A stretch of 64,000 nucleotides of DNA, taken from contig JAMXBD010000576.1 in assembly GCA_024138025.1 (NCBI GenBank), positions 186,001 to 250,000 of the forward strand, read 5' to 3'. Position numbers and translations under genes: made by a program. Below are positions 25,991 through 37,800 of this stretch, one piece after another. Every line of letters begins with the position of its first letter. Position 1 is the stretch's first letter. The notes under the pieces were generated by a model. That model had not been told where the DNA came from. It worked only from the letters and a program-made list of their open reading frames with translations, and did no database searches. This DNA is from Combretum micranthum (Eukaryota > Streptophyta > Magnoliopsida > Myrtales > Combretaceae).

Positions 25991-27793
25991 TTAGCTTCAT
26001 CAAGGCATCCCAGGACTAAGAATGGACTAGTCCTAAAAGATTAAAGAAAATAAATAAAAGATTATATTGACTTGATATGAACAAGTCTAAGACTAGAAAG
26101 ACTAGTCTTAAGGAAATAGCATGAAATAAATAAATTGCAAAGCATGAAATTAAATAAACAACAAGTGAGCTTATATGCTCTAAAGATTATATATAAATAC
26201 ATAAATGTATCTAGTTAGAGATGAATAAGGAGTTAGTATTATAACAACAATAAAATCAACATAACATAATAAAATATGAAGTTTATGTATAAGAACAAAA
26301 CATGAACATATTGTTACTTTTACTACTCATATGAGTGTCAAAACAACACCATAGTCATGTTAAGTTATATGACATGGGAAAATAAATGGTTGGAAGAAAT
26401 CTTTACCTAAAGTGTTTATGTTGTATGAAGATGGTAGTGAATGTATGGTTATGTGGTTATGTGGTTTATTTGAGAAATGGTAGTTGTAGAGAGAAATTTT
26501 GTGAGTAGTTGGTGAAAGAGAGTTTTGGTAGAGGAAAAGTTTATGGAGAGTGTTTGTGTAGAGAATTTGAGAGAGTTTTGATAGTGAAATGAATTGTGTG
26601 AAAGATTGAAGAAAGAATGGGGTATTTATAGAATTTTGGAGTAGAAATTTAGATGTAATAAAATAATTGAAAAAGAAAATAAATGAGAGGCAAGAGGTGA
26701 AGAGTGGCGCCGGCCATGGTGAGGACAGAGAGAGAGTGAGTTGGTTTTTGTTTGTATTTTGTAAGAAAATAATTAATGTGTAAGATATGATTTGATATAA
26801 GATGTACTGGAAATATAAAAAGTAAGAAAATAGGTATGTAGGTAGTAAGAAATAGGTATAAGAAAAAGTAGAGATAGTGAAATAGTAATGAATAGTAGGA
26901 GTAGTACTATGAATAGTAGACTAGACATATAAAATACGAGTTGTAATAAAAATATCCGTAATTGAGCTATATCTATTATTTTTAGCTACCAAAAAAAAAT
27001 CTAAAACTGATATTTTTGAAAAACTTATTTAATTACAAGTTTTTTGGTGTTAATAAAATATTTTTAGTGTTCCGAGCTCCGAGGCATGCTTTTCGAGAAC
27101 TGATCCCGTTTGAGTCTGAAGGACACTCGAAATTTGCGAATATGATATTTTTATGTTACCCTATATTATTACGAACTATTTTAAGCCATTAACTTAATTT
27201 CGTTTTCTAGGGTTTGTGAATGCGGGATTGCCAGATCTTAAACACTAGGGTTTGCTATGAGCTTTGTTGACTTTTAGGGTTCTGGTTTGCCTTCCGGTTT
27301 TGTTGAGTTATTCGTAAGATCATATAATTTTGGAGTTTTATCTGTTTCATATTTTTAGCTTGATATCTATGGTTTATCTTATTTTATTTGTGATTATTTA
27401 TTGGTTTTTAGTTCTCAGGATCGTTTAACCGAGTCTAGGGTTATAAGTTGACTCAGTTTGACTTTTGGTGAAAACTGAAGTTTCTGATTCTAAAATCTAC
27501 AGAAGAATTTAAGATCTTATCATTTCGTTGTCGAGCGTTATTTGGATATATTGTCTTGATTTTCGTGTTAAGGAATGGTTAGGTGATTTGATTGATGTAT
27601 GGATGTTGACTCAGCCAATAATTGGATTTTCTATTTTGTTTTTGAGGGTTCTCTCTTTCTTAGATTAAGAAATCTCGTTTTTGATCTTTTTTAGAATTAA
27701 GTTTTAACTTGGTTCGACCTTTTAGGGTTTCGATTCTGGTGTTTGACTCTTAGAATTAAATCCTAAGAATTATGAAATTTGCAAGCGTTTATA
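25991..27793 (-). mobile_element. Solo LTR, family A, inverted: second segment
   Basis: The rest of the inverted LTR. It contains TATAAATAC on the minus strand (26622-26630), the GGCGCCGGCCATGG word (about 26706) and the U3 part. It ends in a decayed GCGTTTATA (expected GGGGTTTACA) at 27793, just before the TSD ATATG. It mirrors 15505 to about 17300. Confidence 0.92.
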
Positions 27794-28832
27794 ATATGAC
27801 CCTTGCTTTGGCATTTAAAACATTTAATATCCCGATTTATAGTATTAGAAGAATCGGATTTACCTTAATTTTCATGGCTGGCCATTTCATGCTTTTGCTC
27901 AGATTTTGGCTTAACGATGGGTTGTTTCTCCTCCTTCTTCTAGTAACTCGACTTGTAACTAGATGAGCTCACACTACCCTTCTTCTTGAGTTAGTTCTCA
28001 ATTTTTATTACCATGTGAACCATGTCCTCTAACCCAACATAATGCTGTAACTCCACCACATTCTAAATCTCCTCATTCAAACCTACAAAAAACTTGTGTC
28101 ATAGTAGCCTTACGGTCCTCTTCCACATGCTGTAACTCCACCGCACTCTAATCATCATAACCTCCATCTCCTTATAGTACTCCTCCACACTCTTATTACC
28201 TTGTCTAAGGGTTTGTAGTTAATTGTACAACTCTCGATAATAGTAAGTGGCTACAAACAGCTTTCTCATCACCTGCTTCATCTCTTCCTAAGTCTTTATA
28301 GGTGTCTCTCTATTCCTCCTCCTATTCAACACTAGCTGATCCCACTAAACTATGGTGTAATCTGAAACTCTATGGCAGCAAGCTTCACTTTCTTAGTTTC
28401 GGAACAATTATAACAATCAAAAACCAACTCAACCTTTTTCTCACACTCCAGATACACATTAGGGTCATTCTTCCCTTGAAAAGATGGAATCTTCATCTTA
28501 ATACTACCCAAATAATCATCCTCCCGATTCCTAGCTCCTCTAAACCTTCCTCCATACCTTCCATTGCTATCAATTGAATCCCTATTGGAATCTTCTTCAA
28601 AACTAGCCCTTCTATATTCTTTTTCCTGCCACCACACTCCTCTTCTAGGAAGTCTCTCTCTCCCATGTATTGGAGGAGCGCTTCATGACTGTTATATGCT
28701 CTTTTCTACCTTCTCATGGAGTTCTTCCATTTCCTCTCTAGACATCTTCTTCATCTTAGTTATCAAAGCCTCCAAAATCAACTTCGTATCAACTCCTCCC
28801 TTCTCACCTTCGGATGAACCTTTTTATGACAT
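27794..28832 (-). pseudogene. Reina-type chromovirus gag
   Basis: Gag forms the particle and binds element RNA. A candidate ATG is at 28832-28830, with a stop at codon 3, so this is a relic. The recognisable gag core is at 28637-28350 (MKIPSFQGKNDPNVYLE and VKLAAIEF, typical of Reina gag). Further fragments follow to the zinc knuckle (CFKCQSKGHI) at about 27800-27830. Its last His-Cys half lies at 21938, beyond the inverted solo LTR. Multiple stops and shifts are present. Confidence 0.88.
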
Positions 28833-29333
28833 ATTTTCTTTCTTGCAAAAACAAGGTTAGAATAAAAAAAAAATCCTTGCAGATCACTCCATCGCATGAT
28901 TTTTGCTCTACAGATGGTTCACTTCCACTAGTCGTGTTTTCACACAAGACATATGTTATTCCTCACTTTAATTCCTCTTTTAGTTCTTTTGAAACTAAAC
29001 GAACAAATAGAGGTCTACACAGAATCCAATCAGACATATGCAATGGTACTCTATGATCTATTCAAACAAAAAATCAAGTAACTCTTTTCCTATAATTCAA
29101 TTGAAAGATACTTTTTTTTGCACGAATTTTTTTTTCGTTCGAATTTCTTTTTTTTTTTTTTTTTGTAGCAACCACTATGAATCTAATAAGATTAAAAAAC
29201 AAGACAAACAAGAATTCCAAGAAACACAAAGAACCCTAGAAGGAAGAAACTTTGAGACTCCAAAACCCTAAAAGACAATTTTAATAGAGAAAGGATAAGC
29301 GAACTTTAACAAACCTAGGCTCTGCTACCAAAT
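28833..29333 (-). other. Reina leader region with primer-binding site
   Basis: Non-coding leader between the putative 5' LTR and gag. On the minus strand 29330-29319 reads TGGTAGCAGAGCC, one base off the start of the initiator-Met tRNA complement (TGGTATCAGAGC) that most plant chromoviruses use. T-rich runs (29105-29165) are simple sequence. No gene seen. Confidence 0.65.
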
Positions 29334-29927
29334 TGATATGAATCATGCCAACCTGTGACGAAATTCAATAACAATATGTTTGGAATTATAACCCAAGATT
29401 GTCAAGAACGGATGAAACCGCGATTCGATGCTTATATGTAAGCAAGAACCTTGGTATATGTCGAAGGTGCCACAATCGAAGGTAGAAATTCGATTGATAA
29501 GTTGGATTTGTATGCTATGGTAAATCGATAAGTTCAAGAGAAGTTCATTCAAGAACTTAAGAGATATTACTCAATGGTATTCAAAGGTAATGTGTTTAAA
29601 ATACAAACCAAAGGAATACTTATAACTAAACAAAAGATACCTAAAAGACAAAACAAGAATATCAAAAGTTGTAAAAGATAAGCTGACAGCCTATATATAA
29701 AAGAATTAAAAGCCGAATGTGACGAATCTATACGCTAGTAGGTGAGCTAACAGCTTAAACATGTATGTCGGCGACATAAGTATGAAAGCTGATAGCGTAG
29801 AGCCGATGTAATGCAAAGGCCATCTGATGATGACGATTTGAACGTTGGCTGTGTTAAATGAAGGTCATAAGCTTTTATTCAAGACCTGCGGTGTACTATG
29901 CTAGCCTAGGCCTATTCATTTGTAACA
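29334..29927 (-). mobile_element. Putative Reina 5' LTR
   Basis: On the minus strand it would start TGTTACAAATG at 29927 and end ...CA at 29334, four bases before the primer-binding site. A TATATATAGG box (minus strand, about 29690-29702) fits an LTR promoter. About 594 bp is a normal Reina LTR length. No polypurine tract precedes the TG; instead a foreign pol reading frame runs into it. It therefore reads as a 5' LTR inserted in element D rather than D's own 3' LTR. The outer end has no testable TSD. Confidence 0.55.
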
Positions 29928-31214
29928 TGTCTTGATCCAATTATGACTGGCTTTGAGGACATTGATCGGTTTGAGCTCATCCTTGGTGATGTGTACATGG
30001 ATCTTCTCCTCTTGAACCTTTTGGATTAATCCGTTGAGTAACTCTTTGAATCTTTTGGCTCGAGTTCTTGTAACCGGTCCAGACGGCAGCTCAAGTGGAT
30101 CTACTCTCCATCTTCTAGTCATGCCTCTATCAATAATCATATTAATTGCTCTACTATTGACATACATCCTCTAGCTACCATCCTTCTTGGGTGTCAATAG
30201 GGTAGGAAAAACAGGGACTCATGCTCTCCCTAACATACTCTTTTTACAGTAGCTCCTTAACCTTCTCTTGTAAAATCTCACTTTCCTTCAAGCTTATCCT
30301 ATAGTAAGGTAGGTTTAGAAGACTGGCTTCTAGAATCAGGTTAATATGATGCTAGATATCTCACATAGGAAGAAGCCTATAAGGCAAATCTTCAGCATGA
30401 CTTCACTGAACTCTTCCAACAAGGGCTTGACGGCCTTTGTTACCGTTATTTGCTGCTTCTCATCAATACTAGGATCTGCTTCATAATTAAGGCATGAACA
30501 ACATTAGACTCTTTCATGGTAGCCTCCAACTCTTGCTTAGAATTTGTAATGGTGATGTAACACTGCTCTCCACTTTTGAAGTGTTATAATGTTTATTAAT
30601 TCTCAAAAGTAAGAAAGTAAACTTCACTCCTTTCTTCTCTAATCTATACACATTATCTTTGCCTTCATGTTGCGCATTGACATCATATTGTCAAGGTCTA
30701 CCAAGTAAAAGATGGCAAGCATCCATATTAACAATACCATAGTATACCTCATCCCTATATTTACCAATGTAAAATGTTACCTTATATTGCTCATTCACTT
30801 AGATCTTCTCTATAGCTTTGATCCATCCAATGATATATGGATTATGATGCTTTTCCATTGATAACTACAATGCCTTCACAACTTCACTGCCACTAATATT
30901 CTCACAGCTATGCTATCTATGATTAGATCAAATACACGACCATTAACGGTACATCTAAGCAAAATAATTGGTGTTGTTAAGTAACATCTTCTTGATTAGG
31001 GGCTAATATCAATTTTTTGATTACATAACTCTACTTATCCCATAATTATATTTTATACTCACCCTCATCATCGTCTCTATCAGGCTTACATCATACTTCT
31101 TCCACAACTTCCCTTTCAACAATATTAACATTTAACACCCCTCTTGCTAGGGCATTCATTAGACCTATGACCAGGTTGATTACACCTGTAACACTTTCCG
31201 ATCATTAGCTTGGC
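29928..31214 (-). pseudogene. Chromovirus D: zinc knuckle, protease and RT start fused to pol C-terminus
   Basis: Read right to left. A gag zinc knuckle CYRCNQPGHRSNECP (CX2CX4HX4C, about 31150-31195) is followed by a decayed protease (GRVFDLIIDS, about 30910-30950) and a linker. The RT N-terminus comes next (TLLTPKKDGS and SRAIN, about 30140-30220). Within about 40 bp the frame changes to PLELPSGPVTRTRAKRF (about 30040-30100), normally found at the far end of pol. RT core, RNase H and integrase are therefore deleted. The frame then runs into the LTR at 29927. Gag lies at 61.1-62.0 kb, beyond the nested stack. The lineage is a chromovirus, perhaps Galadriel-like. Confidence 0.85.
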
Positions 31215-31219
31215 ATAAG

Positions 31220-31780
31220 TGATAAGTGTCCTAAGCTTCTTAATCATTGTGCTTTATTGATCATATTTTATATGATATTTTGTTGATCTACTTAAGAAAA
31301 TGGTACTCATTTTTTAAATTATTCATGTCATACACATTTGTTAAATTATTCATTTCATACTCATTTGTTAAATTATTCATTTCAGGGATAAATGAGAACA
31401 AATGAGCTTTTTTAAGGATTTGTAATGAAAAAAGTGAAGAATTTTGAAGTTTTGGAGCTATAAATGTGATATCAAGAGTACACTAAAATTTTGGAGAAAT
31501 TAAAAGAAGAATATTGAGAATCAGGAGTATACTACCCATATAGTTGTGTATATTGAGTAGTGTACAAATTAAGGAACATGATTTTTTTCGCTGCTCCAAC
31601 GTACATGACCCACATACACAGGTCATGTATCTTTGTCATGTGTGATGTAGCCCTATATATATACATCTTGTTTCATTGAAAGAAAAAGTGCCACTCTTCG
31701 AAAAGAAAAAAAACCATAGAAGAAACAAGAGCTTCAAGAGGAGACGTGTTAGCGCTTCATTGAAGATCAAAAACAAAAAT
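31220..31780 (+). mobile_element. Solo LTR E, first segment, in chromovirus D gag
   Basis: It starts TGATAAGTGTCC at 31220, with TSD ATAAG at 31215-31219 and 61124-61128. The D gag frame (NPYAK before, GKCYRC after) is restored across it. The net length is about 1.37 kb with the segment at 60318-61123. A TATATATA box at about 31652 suggests + orientation. Three 27-bp repeats lie at 31304-31384. Lineage unclear; the TGATAA start is shared with the Athila LTR here. Confidence 0.87.
31304..31384 (+). repeat. Three 27-bp tandem repeats in LTR E
   Basis: The units are 31304-31330, 31331-31357 and 31358-31384, each of the form TACTCATTTGTTAAATTATT plus CATTTCA, with a few mismatches. They lie in the U3 part of the LTR, about 270 bp before the TATA box. 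Confidence 0.9.
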
Positions 31781-33793
31781 TGTTACGCCCTAAAGGGTAC
31801 CCTAAATACGACAACCCACCACACTCAATATTAAGACTTAAGTATGACAACTTTAGTCACTCCAAAAGTCTTGATATCGGGTGTAAGATGTAATTTCACG
31901 ATCGTAGTGGACCAAACTTTGGATCATGCCGTTTAAGCAGTTATGCATATTAGCAATTAAGAAAATAAATCATAACAATATAAGTAAGGTTTCATAAAAC
32001 TTATGAAAAGTCTTACAACATTAAAGGGCATTCCCCTATCAAAGATAGCTAAATCTAATAAAGTCTATCTTGAATTAATTTACACTTTTGAAACTTCTCT
32101 TCGAATTCTACATTACTTCTATCTTGCATTCCTATCCAAAAGATCTTGGCTTGAAAGCATTACTTGGGTAAAATAACTTTTTGGTTCCAACCAAAGGTAC
32201 AAGAACTGCAAAAGATATCCAAGAGGGTATAAGCCGTATGCTTAGTGAGATTTATTTTCACAATTAACACTCGATAACCAGTAATCAAAACAAGTTTATT
32301 TAGGCAACCATATGAGATGCACAAGCACGTGAGCAAACAATACATATGATTTTTCGGGAATCATATGTTGAATGGATTTATCTTCTCCATTCGGGGTTAG
32401 GCGTTCTAGACCGTATAGGTTGCTATCATAAATATAACTCCATGGTAGTTTTTATTTTAGCTACTACCTTGCTTTCAAAAATATAATCCAACTTATTTTT
32501 AGTTTATTTTTGAGCCACTACATAGCTGCTAGATATGTTTTTGTCAGGTGTTTTCTCATCGCCATTTAATTTCGGATGAACCTTTGCCACTTTATAGAAT
32601 TTATAGACTCTATGAATCTCCTCACTAAGCCTTTGTCCTACCAATGATATAGTAATAAATGTATTGAACTCACCTGATGATATGCATGAATCAATTTAAT
32701 TAAGTACTCATGGCATGATTAAATATCTTACGGGTGGTCACAAAATTTATAAACAATCATTCTTACGCTAGATTAAACATTTATTATAAACAATTCCCAC
32801 ATCGATATGCTTAATAGTAATTTCAACCAAGTAGGTAAATCACATGCATCTTTTCATTTTATCTTTTCCTAATTTTAATGTCACTAATTTTACAAGCAAA
32901 ATCATAAGTGTAAAAATGTAAGAAATAAACTCACTCAACCATTTGCGTGGATACTTCTAGTCAAGGTAATCCTCGGGACACAGGAACTTGGTTTCAATGT
33001 CACCTAAACAAGAGAAATACCTAAAATGAGTATTTCTTGGAAGTTCTACTTAAACTTGCTAATTCTATTTCACTAAGTTTGTAAAAAATCTTATAGAGTG
33101 AAATTCCAACTTAAAATGGCTATAATTGGCTCATTTTAACTCGAAATTTCGCATATTATATACCGTTTTCTACCTACTTGAAAAGATCTATCTATTTTTA
33201 AGGTTATTTTTGTCATAAAAAGTCTTTTGGGCCACAAAAAGGGTCGGTATATTCCTAGCTCTTAAAACATCATTTTCAAAATTTTCATGATTTCAAAAAT
33301 CTTTTAGTAAAAATATAGATATTTGTATGATTAAAAAATCCTTTGAATACATATATATAGTCTCATATTGTATGAAAAATTTAATGATGTTGTCTCAACG
33401 ATTATTTTTCATAAAGCAATTTATCTCATGGTGTTGAAAGCTTGAATTTTAACATTTTCCTTTCTAATTGTTTTGAAAGAACTTCATAAACTCTTGGGTT
33501 ATTATAAATGAGCATATTCTTATTTTTTTTCCAATTTATTTTCTAAAATAAGTTAATTTTTCTTAACTTTGATTTTCTCCAAAATTTTATTTCTAGTGAT
33601 AAGGGATGAAATTTCCAAAACTGTTATTAAGTTGTTTTTAAAACTTTGTCTTTTAAATATTTTATCAATTTTACTTGGAAGGAAAATCATGTTTCATTAT
33701 TTTCTTAAGTTGTTGATAATATCTATTGTTGAAATTTATCAAGTTTATATTCTTTTTTATTCCCTTGAAAATGGGTGTATCATTTAAAAATTG
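31781..33793 (-). mobile_element. Solo LTR C (family A, inverted), first segment
   Basis: It starts TGTTACGCCC at 31781 inside LTR E and continues at 58466-60317, where it ends GGGGTTTACA. The flanks AAAAT (31776-31780) and ATAAT (60318-60322) are a TSD with one mismatch. The sequence is antiparallel to other family A LTRs, including the conserved block (about 33110-33210). It is interrupted at 33794 by LTR A1. No genes. Confidence 0.87.
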
Positions 33794-34664
33794 TGTAAAC
33801 CCTTAAAATTTTGTGACCGATTTAGCTTAAAACCCTAATTGGAAAGTCAAACCGGAAATCCTAAATTCAACAAAATCCTAGTTAGACGAAATGGTTTTAG
33901 TCCGGTAATCCCGTATAAGAAACCCTAAGAAAGTAAGTAAAAGTTTAGTATGTAGAATAGTTCGTAATTATATAAGGAAGCTTAAAAAGATCATATTAGT
34001 AAAACTGTAAATCGTTTTGAACCCGAACGAATACAATTCTTAAAAAACGTGTCTCGAGGCTTTGAATAGTAAAAATATTTCGAATATATCGTTAGACTCA
34101 CAAAAATGTAAGGTTTTCAAAAATATCAGTTTTATAATTTTTCAGTAAGTAAAAATATCAGATATCGCAATTATACGCGTATTTTCTTACTGCCAGTACT
34201 TTATTAGTCATATCTACTTTACATTACATTATTTATTACTATTCTACACTATTCTTTTATCTCTACTTTTTCTAACACCTACTCTTATAACACCATAACC
34301 TATTATCTTTACTTTTTACCTTTCCCATAACTTTATTTCACATCTACTTTACTTATTACTTCATTTAACAACAAAAATACAAAATAAAAACTCTCCTCTC
34401 CTCTCTCATACAACTCTCCAACCCCCCCCCCCCCCCCTCGCCTCTTCATCTCTCTCTCAAATTATTTTATTTCTTCTTTATTTAAATCACATTCACTCCT
34501 CATTTCCTATAAATATCCCTTCCTCTTTCACTTCTTTCACACAATTACTACCCACAAATTTACTACCAAATCTCTCTCAAATTTTCCTCTCAACACTCTC
34601 TCCAAATACTCTCTCAAATAATATCAAACCATCTTCTATCTACACAAAACCCATTACCACATAA
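33794..34664 (+). mobile_element. Solo LTR A1 (family A), first segment
   Basis: It starts TGTAAACCC at 33794 and ends GGAGCGTGACA at 58465. The flanks AATTG (33789-33793) and ACTTG (58466-58470) are a TSD with one mismatch. Inside are a C16 run (34422-34437), a TATAAATAT box (34508-34516) and a C/T-rich leader. It is broken at 34664 by A2 (TSD CATAA) and at 44790 by the Athila element. Confidence 0.88.
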
Positions 34665-34815
34665 TGTAAACCTCGAAGTTTTGTAATCAATTTAAAGATT
34701 AAACCCTAATTAGAAGTCAACCGAATTTCTAAAGTCAACAAAACCCTAGTTTACCGTAACCGCTTAAATCCGGTATTCCTGTTTAAAAAATCCTAGGAGA
34801 GTAAGAAAGAGTTTA
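34665..34815 (+). mobile_element. LTR A2 (family A), first segment
   Basis: It starts TGTAAACCTCG at 34665. The TSD CATAA lies at 34660-34664 and at 43096-43100, where A2 ends GGGACGTGACA. Only about 150 bp remain before LTR B begins. The part of A2 after the B/SINE block starts further into the LTR, so roughly 250 bp of A2 are missing. Confidence 0.85.
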
Positions 34816-37800
34816 TGTAAGCTCCGAAAAATTTCAGTAAATAATTCCAAGATGAACTTCGAAAATAAACCCTAAAAATCACTCCAAATTAAAACCGAAC
34901 TTCAACTAATCCTAAATCCAAACGAATCCAGAAATTTCCGAATCTTGAGAAAAATAAGAACTCAACATACTTCAATTCCAAAACCACTACGTACGACAAA
35001 TTCTATACGTAACTTCGATTTATAGAATTGGGTAATATAAAACAAAAAAATAAATTATTAAAAAGTAAATAACGATTAACTTTCGGAAATGAAACTCAAT
35101 TGAATAATTCCGAAAACGTTAAAAGATATTAAATACTTACAAAAATAAAATTTAAGATAAATTTCTCAAACTAAATATGTTATATAAACATAAAATATCA
35201 GTTTTCAAATTGGTAAAGATCTAAACTGGAAAATCACCCGGAAACCCTAAGTGGAATATAATAGTTTTAGTCCGGCAATCTAGTGCTCTTAACCCTAGAG
35301 GCCGAGGCGTAGTTTAAATATGTAGAATAGCTCGTAGTAATATAAGTTTATTTGAAAATATCAGATTGATAAATTTTTGACCTATTTCGAACCCGTTCAG
35401 ATACAGACTTCGAAAAGCGTGTCCCGAGGGTCGAGATATAAAAAATATACCATTAGTACCATTAGACTCTTAATTTCATAAGATTTCTAAATATATCAGT
35501 TATATAATTTTTCGGATTATAAAATTTACAGTTATAACCTTTTTATCTGTATTTCATTACTACCGGTAATTAATTAGTCTTTTGCACTATTCACTTCTAT
35601 TTCATTATAAGATTTTATTATTCTTATAAACCCTTATATTTTTTGATAAATATTTTATATATTATAGAAAATTTCATTTTTCTAAAATTTAGTTCGTTTC
35701 GGGCTTATACGGGATCAGATTATGTTTAAGACTCGATACGAAAAATAAAATATATTAATTTAATAATTAAAAAATATTTTAAAAATATTTTTATTTTCAT
35801 AAAATAATTTTTAGAATTTTTCGGGTTATAAAAATATCATTTATAGCCCATATTCGCGTATTTTGATCATACCGGTAACATATTTGTTAAAATACTAAAA
35901 TAATTCAAATAATTATTTAATTTTATTTATGAAAATTCTGCCAATTATTTAAAAATATTTTTCCTAATTTTATTTTGTATTTTTCTTAATAAAAAGCACT
36001 TTTTCCAACCCATACTTCAAGTACACCTTTCACATATCACTTCCTTTTTACTTCAATCTTTCTACACTCTATCCTACACTTCAGGGCAGATTTTTCCCTT
36101 CTTTTGGCTGCCATTGTCCTTTAATTTAATCATATTTTGACTAAAATAAATATATTTCACTCCTTCTTAAAGAAGCAACACATGCACATTAATTACACAA
36201 TTTAATTTCAAGTCAAAATTCAAACAATTCCCTCTCTCTTCCCGCTCCTACATTCACGTGCAGCACCCCATTTCTTGCTGCCCTTGTTTTATTTTTTTCT
36301 CTTTCATTTAACACATTTCTCTCTCCATTTAATGCTTCTCAATTATTTCCTTTCATTTCCCTTTGAAACCCTCTCTCTTTTCCTCTCTTCCTTTCTTCAT
36401 TTCCTCTTGTTCTTACATGAAAAACAAGCTGTCCCTATTCCAATCTCTTGCTTCTATACTTCATTCTTGAAGATTTTTAAGCAAACTTTCTTCTCAAAGC
36501 TTCCATAGGTGATATAGGTAAAGTAGAGTGAGAGTTTCATGCATCAAATGATATTCCATAAGCTTAAAAGCTAAGGATGATGATGCCAAAATGAAACACT
36601 CCTCTTCTCTATGATTATTATCTTGTATCATTATTATTTTCTTGTTTAAAGTAGTTATATTTTGTAGATCTAACTTTTTGTAGCTTTGATTTTCGTTTAT
36701 GCCTTAGATCTTGCTATTTGAGTTATTATTTTTGTTATTGCTTATGATTTATGCATATATGCATCATCCACATGTCTATCTTAGTGATTCATGCATTTAT
36801 AACTAGTGTAGTAAACTAGATCTAGTGTTTTGAGTTCATAAAATGCATTAGACTTTTGTTTTATGCTCATAAACAACTTGTAGTAACATGATGATAGTAG
36901 GGAAGTTTTAGAAAGCTCAAGATCTATTTTATTTTCAACAAAAATCATTTTTGAAAATTCGGATGAAAATGGAACCATATTTAGAAAAGTTATTTTTCAA
37001 CTTCAAAATGTGTATTTTTCATTTAAAATGAAGGGTTTAGGGTATAGATAACATAAATGAATGATTTTGATGAATAAAGTTTAGATCTATGAGTTTATAG
37101 TTTACTACCATGCATTTCTTTTATATTTATGTTCATATTAAGAGTAGATCTTGGTTTTGAACTCAAACAAAAATAGTGAAATTCGTATTTTGGCAGGACC
37201 CCCATTTAAAAACCACTTTCTAAGTGTTAAAATGAAATTTTTATTTGAGATAATGAAGGCTTAATGTATATATATCATCAAAACTTCTTTTTACAAGAAT
37301 CAAAGATGATTTTCAAAATAAAAATCTCATTTTCGGATTTAGGTCAAGACATATTTTAAAAACATGTTTTCTAACTCAAAAATGAAGTTTTTATTCAAGA
37401 AGTGGAAGGCTCTTAAGATAGGATATGTAAAGAATGATTTTTCCTAAGTTTAGATAAATTTTATCAAAAGATATGACCAAAAATAAATTTTGTAAATTCG
37501 GATTTCAACCAAGACTAATTTTGAAAACTCATTTATCAACTCCAAAACTCATATTTTATGTGAAAAATGAAGAGTATAGGTAATAGATATCATTAAGTGG
37601 TAATTTTTACAAGTTGAAATGAGTTTTGATGAGATTAATGTGTAAAACAAAAAGTAGAATCAAGATGGAAAATTTTGAGTCAGTAGTCAACTTGTAAAAA
37701 TTCGTAACTTTGGATGATGCCCATGAAAACACCTATTATCCAAGTTCAAAATAAAAGTTTTAGGTATTAAATGAAGTCCTTAAGTAGTAGGTATAGTGAA

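Noticed and set aside
31304..31384. CRISPR-like spaced repeats
   Set aside because: Three directly adjacent 27-bp units without spacers in a plant LTR; an ordinary tandem repeat.
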